Below, one piece after another: positions 34,090 to 42,692 of a stretch of 64,000 nt of DNA (positions are counted from its first letter, which is position 1; each line of letters starts with the position of its first letter). Position numbers and translations under genes: made by a program. The notes beneath the pieces are model-generated. The model saw nothing but the letters and a program-made list of their open reading frames with translations. It ran no database searches and had not been told where the DNA came from. Origin of the DNA: Desulfovibrio legallii (lineage in GTDB: Bacteria > Desulfobacterota > Desulfovibrionia > Desulfovibrionales > Desulfovibrionaceae); assembly GCF_900102485.1 (NCBI RefSeq), contig NZ_FNBX01000001.1, positions 124,001 to 188,000 on the forward strand, in the 5' to 3' direction.

Positions 34090-34132
34090 ACGCGGCCCCG
34101 ACGCTCCCCGGCGTCGGGGCCGCGTGGCTTTT
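34090..34132 (+). terminator. Terminator after the ZraP-like gene
   Basis: A perfect 15-bp G/C-rich stem (34090-34104 with 34111-34125) around TCCCCG is followed by GGC and four T. Confidence 0.8.
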
Positions 34133-34144
34133 CTGCGGCGGCAA

Positions 34145-34191
34145 AAAGAAAACGGGCCGACGGCGTGCAGCGTCGTCGACCCGTTTTCTTT
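34145..34191. terminator. Second, bidirectional terminator
   Basis: AAAGAAAACGGG (34145-34156) pairs perfectly with CCCGTTTTCTTT (34180-34191), with a further CGACG/CGTCG stem inside. It serves the convergent minus-strand gene that ends at 34225. Confidence 0.8.
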
Positions 34192-34224
34192 CAGGATGCC
34201 GCCTTGTTACCAGGGCGACCGCGC

Positions 34225-34737
34225 TCAGGCCAGATAGTCCCCGCGGTTAAACTTGACCTTCTCCGTGGTCGCAAGCACTTCCAGCTCGTTGACCAGGGAA
34301 TCGAAGCCCGCATTCTGTCCGCGCAGGTTCGCCGTGCTGTCCTTCAGCGCGGCAACCTGCCCGTCAATGCCTTGCAGCAGCGCATAGGCATCTTTCAGGG
34401 AGGCGTCGTCGCCCGCGCCGAGGGTCTGCACATAGCTTTCCCACATGTCCAGCGTTCCGGCGGCCTGGGATACGGCGTCCTCCAGGCCGGCGGCTGCGTC
34501 TGCGCCTGCGGCGGGCGCGGCGGAAACGTCCGTCAGCAGCATCTGGCTGATCAGCGACGCCTGGGCGGTCTGCCCGCCTGAGGCCGGCACGGCTGCGGCG
34601 GCATCTTCTCCAAGGCCCATCTGTTCGGCCAGGGCGGCGGCAAAAGCGTTGCCGTCGCTTTTCTGCCCGGCGTCGGTCCTGGCGGCAAGCTCCTGCTGTC
34701 GCAGCAGGGCCTCCAGTTGTTCGTTCTGAATCTTCAT
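34225..34737 (-). CDS. Hypothetical protein of 170 residues behind a sigma-54 promoter
   Basis: ATG 34737 follows a GGAGGC box. The product begins MKIQNEQLEALLRQQELAA and is rich in Ala, Gln, Asp and Leu. It is mostly helical, with no signal peptide, membrane helix or Cys. Parts such as GSDSLV-type FDSLVNELEVLATTEKVKFNRG look like a structured C-terminus. I do not recognise the family. A -24/-12 promoter 30 bases upstream of the likely transcript start links it to sigma-54 control, which in related bacteria often covers flagellar and surface genes; that link is speculative. Confidence 0.85.
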   Translation of the reverse strand: MKIQNEQLEALLRQQELAARTDAGQKSDGNAFAAALAEQMGLGEDAAAAVPASGGQTAQASLISQMLLTDVSAAPAAGADAAAGLEDAVSQAAGTLDMWESYVQTLGAGDDASLKDAYALLQGIDGQVAALKDSTANLRGQNAGFDSLVNELEVLATTEKVKFNRGDYLA

Positions 34738-34778
34738 GACGCCTCCAGGGGTTGGCATTGCCGTATGCGTCGTCAACT

Positions 34779-34793
34779 GCAAAAACTTTGCCA
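34779..34793 (-). promoter_or_regulatory. Sigma-54 promoter for the 170-residue protein
   Basis: On the minus strand TGGCAA (34793-34788), five bases, then TTGC (34782-34779): only one mismatch to TGGCAC-N5-TTGC, with the invariant GG and GC in place. The expected start near 34767 leaves a leader of about 30 bases with the ribosome site. Confidence 0.72.
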
Positions 34794-34887
34794 GGAATAA
34801 GTCTAGACATAAGCCCCCGGTTTTGCAAGGCCGGCCCCCGCGCCGGAGGAAAAATTTTCCCGCCCCCGGCAAAGTGGCGGAAAAGAC

Positions 34888-34916
34888 TTGTCTATCGCCG
34901 CAAAAACACCTACGAT
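34888..34916 (+). promoter_or_regulatory. Candidate sigma-70 promoter for the universal stress protein
   Basis: TTGTCT (34888-34893) and TACGAT (34911-34916) are 17 bases apart, each four of six, 117 bases before ATG 35033. Confidence 0.45.
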
Positions 34917-35032
34917 TTACCACAGGTAAAGGCAAAAATCCGTGAACGGCGGTTCGCGCTGTGCAGGCGGGGCGAACGCGCCGCCCCCACATTGTGAAAA
35001 ACATCTCTGCGTTCCGAGAACAGGAGTTTGCC

Positions 35033-35485
35033 ATGAAGGAAATCAAAAAGATCCTGTGCGCCGTTGACCTCTCCGACCACAGCAAGGACGTGGCCGAATA
35101 CGCCCTGCTGCTGGCCCAAAAGCTGAACGCCAGCGTGCTGGTGGTCTATACTGCGCCCTCCCTGAGCCAGTATGTGGGTTTTCATGTGCCCCCCAACACC
35201 ATTGAAAATTTTGTGGGCGAGATCGTCACCGGCGCGGAAAAGTCCATGGAATCCTTTGTCGCCGAAAACTTTCCGGGCGTGGAGGCCAAGGGCCAGGTGC
35301 TCATCGGCTATGCCGCCGAAGAAATCCTCAATCGCGCCAAGGAAGAGAGCGTGGACCTCATCGTTATGGGCACCCACGGCCGCAAGGGCATTGACCGCAT
35401 CCTCTTTGGCTCCGTAGCCGAAAAGGTGGTCAAAAACGCCGACATGCCCGTGCTGACCGTGCGGCCCACGGATATTGAAGACTAA
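35033..35485 (+). CDS. Universal stress protein, UspA family
   Basis: The 150-residue single-domain protein starts at ATG 35033 after AGGAG. It has the family opening KKILCAVDLSDHSKDVAEYAL and the ATP-binding pattern GTHGRKGIDRILFGSVA near the C-terminus, followed by VLTVRP. Members with this G-x2-G-x9-G-S pattern bind ATP. The role is in stress survival generally. It is monocistronic: a terminator follows and hisC lies beyond. Confidence 0.95.
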   Translation: MKEIKKILCAVDLSDHSKDVAEYALLLAQKLNASVLVVYTAPSLSQYVGFHVPPNTIENFVGEIVTGAEKSMESFVAENFPGVEAKGQVLIGYAAEEILNRAKEESVDLIVMGTHGRKGIDRILFGSVAEKVVKNADMPVLTVRPTDIED

Positions 35486-35521
35486 ACCGGCCGCGGGCCC
35501 GCCCCCGGAACCGTTTTTGTT

Positions 35522-35553
35522 CAGGCCCCCGCCGCCGACGGGGGCCTGCCTTT
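35522..35553 (+). terminator. Terminator after the universal stress gene
   Basis: CAGGCCCCC pairs with GGGGGCCTG across a GCCGCCGAC loop and is followed by CCTTTG. The T-run is short, so the strength is uncertain. Confidence 0.55.
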
Positions 35554-35656
35554 GTCAGAAAGGCGGCCCGCAACGCCCTGCGCCACAGCGGTTCGCAGCG
35601 GCCTTCGCGGCCCGTGCGGCGGCAGCGCACGCAACTGCTCTACCATTGGAGCTTCC

Positions 35657-36796
35657 ATGACCCCCAGCAGCGTCCGGCCGGAAATCGCCGGTCTCAAACC
35701 CTATGCGCCCGGCCTTTCCATCGCGGAAATTCAGGAAAAATACGGGCTTTCCCAGGTCATCAAGCTGGCCAGCAACGAAAACCCCCTGGGCACGCCCCCC
35801 CTGGCCGTCGCCGCCCTTCGCCGCCACGCGGAAGGGGCCTTCCGCTACCCGCAGGGCGGCAATCCGCGCCTGGCCGCCGCCCTGGGCCGCCGCCACCGGG
35901 TGGAGCCCGCCCGCATTGTGGTGGGCAACGGCTCGGACGAAATCCTGGATCTGCTCATCCGGGTGCTGGCCGTGCCGGGCCGGGATAATCTGGTCTGCTG
36001 CCGCCCCTGCTTCAGCATCTATCCCATCCAGGGTCAGATCTGCGGCGTGGAGGTGCGCCGCACCCCCCTGCGGGAAGATTTTTCCTTCGATTTCGGTGCC
36101 ATGATCAATCTGGCGGACAGCAACACCCGCCTTATGTTCGTGACCACGCCCGACAACCCATCCGGCCACTGCCCGCCCCGTGCGGATGTGGCGCAGCTGG
36201 CGCGCGAGCTGGCGGCCCGCGCGCCCCAGTGCCTGCTGGTGGTGGACGAAGCCTATATGGATTTTGCCCCGGACCCGGCCGCATCCTCCCTGCTGGAAAG
36301 CGGCGAACTGCCAGAAAACGCCGCCTTTATGCGGACATTTTCCAAACAGTACGGCCTGGCGGGCCTGCGCGTGGGCTACGGCGTGCTGCCGCGCGACCTG
36401 GCGGACTACCTCTGGCGCGCGCGGCTGCCTTTTTCCGTCAACGTGCTGGCCGAGGAAGCCGCCCTGGCCGCCCTGGAGGACAGCGCCTTCTACGCCGCCA
36501 CCCAGGAAACCGTGCGCACCGGGCGCGATGCGCTCACCGTAGGCCTTACGGCGCTGGGCTGCAGCGTGTGGCCCAGCGCGGCCAACTTCCTCATGTTCCG
36601 CCTGCCCGAGGCCGCGCCCGCTGCGGCCGTCTGCTTTGAGGCGTTGTTGCGCCGCGGGATCATCATCCGCCCCCTGACCAGCTACGGCCTGCCCGACCTT
36701 TTGCGCGTCAGCGTGGGCGACGCGCGGGAAAACCGCGCTTTTCTCAACGCCCTGGACGCCATCCTGAACGCGGCCCGCCAAGGGGGTGCGGCATGA
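35657..36796 (+). CDS. hisC: Histidinol-phosphate aminotransferase
   Basis: HisC is a PLP enzyme that makes L-histidinol phosphate from imidazole acetol-phosphate and glutamate. The 379-residue product starts at ATG 35657 after TTGGAG, and shows IKLASNENPLG, VGNGSDEILDLL, TTPDNPSGH, VVDEAYMDFA and the PLP lysine K230 in FSKQYGLAGLRVGYG. A broader aromatic-aminotransferase role is possible, since no other his gene is here. Its stop overlaps the cmk start as ATGA, indicating translational coupling. Confidence 0.95.
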   Translation: MTPSSVRPEIAGLKPYAPGLSIAEIQEKYGLSQVIKLASNENPLGTPPLAVAALRRHAEGAFRYPQGGNPRLAAALGRRHRVEPARIVVGNGSDEILDLLIRVLAVPGRDNLVCCRPCFSIYPIQGQICGVEVRRTPLREDFSFDFGAMINLADSNTRLMFVTTPDNPSGHCPPRADVAQLARELAARAPQCLLVVDEAYMDFAPDPAASSLLESGELPENAAFMRTFSKQYGLAGLRVGYGVLPRDLADYLWRARLPFSVNVLAEEAALAALEDSAFYAATQETVRTGRDALTVGLTALGCSVWPSAANFLMFRLPEAAPAAAVCFEALLRRGIIIRPLTSYGLPDLLRVSVGDARENRAFLNALDAILNAARQGGAA

Positions 36797-37494
36797 GCGC
36801 CACTCTCCCCGTAGTGACCCTGGACGGCCCGGCGGGCGTGGGCAAAACCACCCTGGCCCGGCGCATGGCCGAAAGCCTGGGCCTGGCCTATCTGGATACC
36901 GGCGCCATGTTCCGCTGCCTGGCCCTCAAGCTGGGGCCGGGCGCGGAAGCCCTGCCCGAAGAGGATCTGCGCGCCCGCTGCGCGCAGTACGCCTTCCGCC
37001 TCAGCGGCACGGGGCGGGGCTCCACCCTGTTCTGCAATGAAACGCCCGTGCGCGGCGAAGTGCGCACCGAGGCCGTGGGCATGCTGGCCGCGCGCATTGC
37101 CGCCGTGCCCGTGGTGCGCGAGGCCCTGCGCGGCATCCAGCGGCGCATGGGCGAGGCCTCCCCCCTGGTGGCCGAAGGCCGCGACATGGGCACGGTGGTC
37201 TTTCCCGATGCGCGCTTCAAATTCTTTCTGGACGCGGCCCCGGAGGTGCGCGCCGTGCGCCGCCTGCGCGACCTGGAAAACCGTGGTCAAAGCGCGGACC
37301 TCAACAGTCTGACGGATCAGATCCGCCGCCGCGACGCCATGGACCGCAACCGCGCCGTGGCCCCCCTGCGCCCCGCCCAGGACGCCTTGCTGGTGGATAC
37401 CTCCCATCTGGACATTGAAGGCGTGCTGGGCGTTATGCTGCACCATATCGACGTGCACGGCGGCGCGCGCGCCCTGCGGGCCGCCGCGCTCTGA
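36793..37494 (+). CDS. cmk: Cytidylate kinase
   Basis: Cmk phosphorylates CMP and dCMP in nucleotide metabolism. The 233-residue enzyme has the P-loop GPAGVGKTT (12-20), YLDTGAMFRCLALKL, the CMP-binding AEGRDMGTVVFPDA and the lid RRRDAMDRNRAVAPL. The ATG lies inside the hisC stop. The length is typical. It is followed by gcvT after 108 bases. Confidence 0.95.
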   Translation: MSATLPVVTLDGPAGVGKTTLARRMAESLGLAYLDTGAMFRCLALKLGPGAEALPEEDLRARCAQYAFRLSGTGRGSTLFCNETPVRGEVRTEAVGMLAARIAAVPVVREALRGIQRRMGEASPLVAEGRDMGTVVFPDARFKFFLDAAPEVRAVRRLRDLENRGQSADLNSLTDQIRRRDAMDRNRAVAPLRPAQDALLVDTSHLDIEGVLGVMLHHIDVHGGARALRAAAL

Positions 37495-37602
37495 CGCGGT
37501 TTTCTGCGGCGCCGTCTTGTGCCCCGGCGGCAGGAGTGATACCATGCTCCAGCCTTCGGGAGCCGCGCGGCCCCCGGCCCAATACAACCTCAAGGAGCTT
37601 CC

Positions 37603-38685
37603 ATGTCGGAACTGCGCACGCCGCTCACCGCCTGGCACGAGGCGCACGGGGCCAAAATGGCCCCCTTTGCCGGCTGGCTCATGCCCATCCAGTACGAGGG
37701 CATCCTGGCCGAGCACCAGCACACCCGCCGGCACGCCGGTTTGTTTGACATCTGCCATATGGGCGAATTTCTGGTGGAGGGCCCAGGGGCGGACGCAGCC
37801 CTGCCCCAGGCCGTGAGCCACAATCTGCAGACGCTTGCCCCCGGCAAATGCCGCTATGGCTTCATCCTCAACGAAGCGGGCGGCGTGCTGGACGACGGCA
37901 TCATCTACCGCTTCGGTCCGGATTCCTTCATGGCCGTAGTCAACGCCGCCTGCGCCGCGGACGACTTCGCCACCCTGCGCGCCCGCCTGCCTGAGAGCGT
38001 GCGGCTTACCGACATCTCCGCCGCCACAGCCAAGGTGGATCTGCAGGGGCCTGAATCTCTGGCCGTGCTGGAGCAGGCCCTGGGCGAGAATTTCCACGAT
38101 CTCGGCTACTTCGCCTTCCGCAGAACCCGCTGGCAGGGGGAGCCCCTGCTGGTGAGCCGCACGGGCTACACGGGCGAACTGGGTTACGAGCTGTATCTGC
38201 CCGCCGCCAGGGCCGTGGCCTTCTGGGAATGCCTCCTGGCCGACGCGCGGGTCAGGCCCGCAGGCCTGGGCGCGCGCGACACCCTGCGCCTGGAGGCGGG
38301 CCTGCCCCTCTACGGGCACGACCTGGATGCGGCGCACACCCCGGCCGAGGCCGGTATGGGCCGCATGCTCACCAGCGCGGCCGACTATGTGGGCAAGGCC
38401 GGCGCGCAGACCGTGCGCCAGGTGCTGACCCCGCTTGCCCTGGAAGGCCGCCGCGCCGCCCGCCACGGCGACGCCCTGACCCTGCCCGACGGCACGCCCG
38501 CGGGCCGGGTGACCAGCGGCTCCTTTGCCCCCTCCCTGGGCCACGGCATTGCCCTGGCCTGGGTGGACGCGGCCCACGCCGAAGCCGCGCAGTTTGTGAT
38601 CCAGGCCGCCAGAACGGCGCTGCCCGCCGTAAAAGCCGATCTGCCCTTCTACAAGAACGGCACGGCCCGGCAGAAATTGGCTTAA
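37603..38685 (+). CDS. gcvT: Glycine cleavage system T protein (aminomethyltransferase)
   Basis: GcvT moves the methylene group from the aminomethyl-lipoyl H protein to tetrahydrofolate and releases ammonia. The 360-residue product has MAPFAGWLMPIQYEGI, the folate-site HAGLFDICHMGE, YGFILNEAGGVLDDGIIYR and SRTGYTGELGYELY. AAGGAG lies five bases before the ATG. Length and motifs are complete. The 108-base gap after cmk does not show a tandem glycine riboswitch. Confidence 0.96.
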   Translation: MSELRTPLTAWHEAHGAKMAPFAGWLMPIQYEGILAEHQHTRRHAGLFDICHMGEFLVEGPGADAALPQAVSHNLQTLAPGKCRYGFILNEAGGVLDDGIIYRFGPDSFMAVVNAACAADDFATLRARLPESVRLTDISAATAKVDLQGPESLAVLEQALGENFHDLGYFAFRRTRWQGEPLLVSRTGYTGELGYELYLPAARAVAFWECLLADARVRPAGLGARDTLRLEAGLPLYGHDLDAAHTPAEAGMGRMLTSAADYVGKAGAQTVRQVLTPLALEGRRAARHGDALTLPDGTPAGRVTSGSFAPSLGHGIALAWVDAAHAEAAQFVIQAARTALPAVKADLPFYKNGTARQKLA

Positions 38686-38733
38686 CCCGCCGCACCGGCG
38701 GCACATGAACTTCAGTTTTTGAGGAGCAGAATC

Positions 38734-39120
38734 ATGGCCAGCAATCCCACGGACCTTTTGTACAGCCAAAGCCACGAATGGGCGCGCCTTGAAGGCGACG
38801 AAGCCGTTGTGGGCATCACCTTTTTTGCTCAGGAATCCCTGGGCGACATCACCTATGTGGAGCTGCCCGCCATGGGCGACGTCCTGAGCGAAGACAAGGA
38901 ATTCGGCACCGTGGAATCGGTCAAGGCCGCCAGCGACCTGATCTCGCCCGTTTCCGGCACGGTGACGGCCGTCAACACGGCTCTGGAAAACACCCCGGAG
39001 CTCTGCAACAGCGATCCTTACGGCCAGGGCTGGCTGGTGCGGGTGAAGCTCAGCCAGAAGCCCGGCGGCCTCATAGACGCCGCGGCCTACGAGGCGCACT
39101 GCGCCTCTGCGGCCCACTAG
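38734..39120 (+). CDS. gcvH: Glycine cleavage system H protein
   Basis: GcvH carries the lipoyl arm between the P, T and L proteins. The 128-residue product has SHEWARLEGDEAVVGIT, GDITYVELP and the lipoyl lysine K64 in TVESVKAASD. A GAGGAG box precedes ATG 38734. Its stop TAG is also the first three bases of repeat copy C. Confidence 0.97.
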   Translation: MASNPTDLLYSQSHEWARLEGDEAVVGITFFAQESLGDITYVELPAMGDVLSEDKEFGTVESVKAASDLISPVSGTVTAVNTALENTPELCNSDPYGQGWLVRVKLSQKPGGLIDAAAYEAHCASAAH

Positions 39121-39265
39121 GGCAGATTGCCTTTGAGAACAGGCCTGCTCAAAACGTGCGACACGCCCGTTCCGGCGCTTAACAGCGCAAATACATTGCG
39201 TTTGCGCCTACACGGCGAGCGTCTGTCTCTGCAGCCGCCACGGCATTGCAACATTGCAATGCCGT
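39118..39265 (-). repeat. Dispersed multi-hairpin repeat, copy C
   Basis: A 148-base copy in reverse orientation begins with TAGGGCAGATT, whose TAG is the gcvH stop codon, and ends in a perfect 12-bp dyad ACGGCATTGCAA-ca-TTGCAATGCCGT (39240-39265). The inner stems are partly degenerate. It splits the gcv run between gcvH and gcvPA. Confidence 0.83.
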
Positions 39266-39397
39266 AGAGCGCACGCCGTCCTTGAGCAGGCCCTTCTCAA
39301 GGGCGGGCAACACGCCCCCGCACCAAGGCGCGTCAACCAACTATCCCGCGGCGCAACGGCTTTCTGTTGCGCCGCGCCGTTTGCGCAAGGAGCAACC

Positions 39398-40729
39398 ATG
39401 CCGTATATCCCCCACACGCCTGAAGAGCTCAAGGAAATGCTCAAGGTCGTGGGCGTGCGCGCGCTGGACGATCTGTTTGCCGACATCCCGGCCGACATGC
39501 GTCCCCGCCGGTTCGACCTGCCCAAAGGGCAAAGCGAAGCCGCCGTATGCGCCTATTTTGAAGCGCTTGCCGCCCGCAACCGCACGGACCTCACGTCCTT
39601 TCTGGGCGCCGGCTACTACGCCCACGATATCCCCAAGGCCGTGGACGCCCTGGCCGGGCGCAGCGAGTTCTACACCGCCTACACCCCCTACCAGGCCGAG
39701 TGCTCCCAGGGCACCCTGCAGGCTATTTTTGAATTTCAGACGGCCGTAAGTCGCCTGATGGAAATGGACTGCGCCAACGCCTCGGTTTACGACGGCGGCT
39801 CCGCCCTGTTCGAGGCGGCCATGATGGCCGTGCGCAGCACCAAGCGCCGCGTGCTGGTGGTGGACGAGGCCGTGAACCCCATCTGGCGGGTCATGCTGGC
39901 CACCTACATCTCCAACCTGGATGTGGAGCTTAAAACCGTGCGGCAGGAAAACGGCGTGAGCCGCGTGGAAGCCCTCAAAGCCGCTATAGACGACCAGACA
40001 GCCGCCGTACTGGTGCAGAACCCCAACTTTTTCGGCGCGGTAACGGACTTTACGGAAGTTTTTGCCGCAGCGCGCGCGCACAAGGCCTTCGGCATCATCT
40101 CCGTATACCCGGTCATGCAGGCCGTGCTCAAAACCCCTGGCGAAATGGGCGCGGATGTGGCCGTGGCCGAAGGCCAGAGCCTGGGCCTGCCCCTTGCCTT
40201 CGGCGGCCCCTACCTGGGGCTGATGGCCTGCCGCAAAGAGCATATCCGCCAGTTCCCCGGCCGCATCGTGGGCCGCACCAAGGATGTGGACGGCAAAACG
40301 GGCTATGTGCTCACCCTTCAGGCGCGGGAGCAGCACATCCGCCGGGCCAAGGCCACCTCCAACATCTGCTCCAATCAGGCCCTCTGCGCCCTGCGCGCCC
40401 TCATCCACATGAGCCTGCTGGGGCCGGAGGGGCTCACCCGCCTGGCTGAAAACAACATGGCTCTCGCCCGCTACGCCGTGGAGCGCCTCACCGCCCTCAA
40501 AGGCGTGGAGCTGCTCAACGACGCGCCCTACGGCACGGAGGTGGCCCTGCGCCTGCCCGTGCCCGCCGCCCGCCTGACGGAGACCCTCACCGCCCACGGC
40601 TGCGTGCCGGGCTATGCCGTGGGCCGCTATTACCCGGACATGGAAAACGTGCTGCTGCTGGCCTGCACGGAGCAGAACAGCCGCGCTCAGATCGGCATGC
40701 TCGCCGAAGCCGTGGGAGGTCTGCTGTGA
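39398..40729 (+). CDS. gcvPA: Glycine dehydrogenase (decarboxylating) subunit 1
   Basis: This is the N-terminal half of the P protein in its two-subunit form; P decarboxylates glycine and loads the H-protein lipoyl. The 443-residue product starts MPYIPHTPEELKEML and shows FLGAGYYAHDIPKAVD, YTAYTPYQAECSQGTLQ and SVYDGGSALFEA. It lacks the PLP lysine, which is in subunit 2. AAGGAG precedes ATG 39398. The stop overlaps the next GTG start (GTGA), so the two halves are made together. Confidence 0.96.
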   Translation: MPYIPHTPEELKEMLKVVGVRALDDLFADIPADMRPRRFDLPKGQSEAAVCAYFEALAARNRTDLTSFLGAGYYAHDIPKAVDALAGRSEFYTAYTPYQAECSQGTLQAIFEFQTAVSRLMEMDCANASVYDGGSALFEAAMMAVRSTKRRVLVVDEAVNPIWRVMLATYISNLDVELKTVRQENGVSRVEALKAAIDDQTAAVLVQNPNFFGAVTDFTEVFAAARAHKAFGIISVYPVMQAVLKTPGEMGADVAVAEGQSLGLPLAFGGPYLGLMACRKEHIRQFPGRIVGRTKDVDGKTGYVLTLQAREQHIRRAKATSNICSNQALCALRALIHMSLLGPEGLTRLAENNMALARYAVERLTALKGVELLNDAPYGTEVALRLPVPAARLTETLTAHGCVPGYAVGRYYPDMENVLLLACTEQNSRAQIGMLAEAVGGLL

Positions 40730-42174
40730 ACACCATCTTCGCCAAATCCGTGCCCGGCCGCTGCGCCTGCCGCCTGAAAAGCGACGCCCCCAAGGCCGCG
40801 GACATGCTGCCCAAGGCCCTGCTGCGCGCCCGTCCGCCCCGCCTGCCCCAATGCTCGGAGCTGGACGTGGTGCGCCACTTTACCGAGCTTTCGCAGCGCA
40901 ACTACAGTGTGGACGCCAATTTTTACCCCCTTGGCTCCTGCACCATGAAGTACAACCCCAAATTCACGGAATACGTGGCCGCGCTGCCGGGCTTCAGCCG
41001 CCCGCATCCCCTGCTGGCCCAGTCCGGCCGGGGGGCCGCCTGCGTGCAGGGCGCGCTGCAGTGCCTGCGCGAGGCCGAGGCCCTGCTCTGCGAAATCACG
41101 GGCATGCGGGCCTTCACCTTTCAGCCCATGGCCGGGGCCAACGGCGAATTCACGGGCGTGAAACTCATTGCCGCCTACCACAAGGCCAAGGGACGCAACC
41201 GCAAAAAAATGCTCATTCCCGACGCGGCCCACGGCACCAATCCGGCCTCGGCGGCCCTGGCGGGCTTTGAGACCGTGAACCTGCCTTCGCGCGACGGCAT
41301 GGTGGACCCGGAGGCCGTGGCCGCGGCCGTGGCCGAACACGGCGAAGACCTGGCCGGCATCATGATGACCTGCCCCAACACTCTGGGCCTCATGGAAACC
41401 CACCTGCCCCGCATTGTGGAGCTGCTCCACGGCGTGGACGCCCTGCTCTACTACGACGGTGCCAATATGAACGCCATCCTGGGCAAGATGCGGGTGGGCG
41501 ACGTGGGCTTTGACGTGGTGCACCTTAACGTGCACAAAACCTTTGCCACCCCCCACGGCGGCGGCGGCCCCGGCGCAGGCCCCGTGGGCGTAAGCCAACG
41601 CCTGTTGCCCTTCCTGCCCGCGCCTCGCGTGGCCGCGCGCGAAGACGGCAGCCTCTTCCTGGATTACAACCTGCCCCAGTCCATCGGCTGCATCGGGCCC
41701 TTTTACGGCAGCTTCGGCGTGGTGGTCAAAGCCCTGGCCTACATGCTGCGCCTGGGCGGCGAAGGGCTGAACCGCGCGGCGGAATACGCCGTGCTCAACG
41801 CCAACTATCTCAAAAAGAAGCTGGAAAATACTCTGGATATTCCCTTCAAAAACCGTTTCTGCGCCCACGAATTCGTGGCCTCGGCCCCGGAGGGCCTGCG
41901 CGCCCTGGATATCGCCAAGGCCCTGCTGGAACGCGGCATCCACGCGCCCACCATCTACTTCCCGCTCATCGTGCACGAATGCCTGATGGCCGAACCCACG
42001 GAAACGGAAAGCAAACAGACCCTGGACGCCTATGTGGCCGCACTGGAAGAGATTGTGGCTCAGGGGCGGCGCGACCCCCAGAGCCTGACCCAGGCCCCCG
42101 TAAACCTGCCCGTGCGTCGGCTGGACGAAACCGCCGCCGCGCGGCATATGGTGCTTACCGAGGACATGGGCTAA
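40726..42174 (+). CDS. gcvPB: Glycine dehydrogenase (decarboxylating) subunit 2
   Basis: This 482-residue subunit carries the PLP-binding lysine K271 in HLNVHKTFATPHGGGGPG. Other family marks are NFYPLGSCTMKYNPK, FQPMAGANGEFTG, PDAAHGTNPASAA and QSIGCIGPFYGSFG. It begins with GTG 40726 overlapping the gcvPA stop. No lpd (L protein) or lipoate-ligase gene is in the window, so these are supplied elsewhere. A strong terminator follows. Confidence 0.96.
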   Translation: MNTIFAKSVPGRCACRLKSDAPKAADMLPKALLRARPPRLPQCSELDVVRHFTELSQRNYSVDANFYPLGSCTMKYNPKFTEYVAALPGFSRPHPLLAQSGRGAACVQGALQCLREAEALLCEITGMRAFTFQPMAGANGEFTGVKLIAAYHKAKGRNRKKMLIPDAAHGTNPASAALAGFETVNLPSRDGMVDPEAVAAAVAEHGEDLAGIMMTCPNTLGLMETHLPRIVELLHGVDALLYYDGANMNAILGKMRVGDVGFDVVHLNVHKTFATPHGGGGPGAGPVGVSQRLLPFLPAPRVAAREDGSLFLDYNLPQSIGCIGPFYGSFGVVVKALAYMLRLGGEGLNRAAEYAVLNANYLKKKLENTLDIPFKNRFCAHEFVASAPEGLRALDIAKALLERGIHAPTIYFPLIVHECLMAEPTETESKQTLDAYVAALEEIVAQGRRDPQSLTQAPVNLPVRRLDETAAARHMVLTEDMG

Positions 42175-42198
42175 CCCCCGCCGCTCCGGCTTTCTGAC

Positions 42199-42231
42199 GG
42201 CCGGGCCCCGCATGGGGCCCGGCCTTTTTTT
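42199..42231 (+). terminator. Terminator after gcvPB
   Basis: An 11-bp perfect stem GGCCGGGCCCC (42199-42209) with 42214-42224 around GCAT is followed by seven T. Confidence 0.92.
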
Positions 42232-42424
42232 GCCCTACCGTTCCGCAGCGTTGCGCGCCAGGCCCACGGCCGCCGGACGGCGCAAACCGCGCCAGGCCTT
42301 TCCCGCAACATAATGAAAAAGTGCACATATCGTGCAATGCCGCGCGCACCATGCGCTTTGGCCTTGCGCGCAAGGCGGCTGCCGCGGCAACAGAATTCTG
42401 ACCGCAGCGATAGTGTATTTGCGC

Positions 42425-42485
42425 TAAAAGTATAGATTATCAATTGTTATAAAAAGAGAAACTTGCTCTTTGCCCTATACTTTTA
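42425..42485. other. Nested AT-rich dyad in the chemoreceptor upstream region
   Basis: TAAAAGTATAG (42425-42435) pairs with CTATACTTTTA (42475-42485). Inside, AAAGAG (42453-42458) pairs with CTCTTT (42466-42471). The structure sits in the 518-base gap before the chemoreceptor. No other gene is seen in this gap. It could be an operator, a terminator-like fold or a cruciform. Confidence 0.55.
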
Positions 42486-42692
42486 TAAAATTTTGTCGAA
42501 AAAATAAAAAAGAGCACAGCGGCATTGTCGCTATGGCGCGGGGGCGCGCCAAGGCGGCGGCCCGCGACCAACAGGTGCAGTTTTCCCCCCCGGCGCGCGC
42601 CGGGCGACCGAAAAGCCGCGTGCACGCGCGACCGAACGGCGGTCCCGCAGCCTGCGGCCGGTTCGGCGTGCGCGCACTCAAGGAGCAGACCC

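Noticed and set aside
37495..37602. Possible glycine riboswitch upstream of gcvT
   Set aside because: The 108-base gap is too short for a tandem glycine aptamer and lacks the GGAGAG and CCGAAGG cores.
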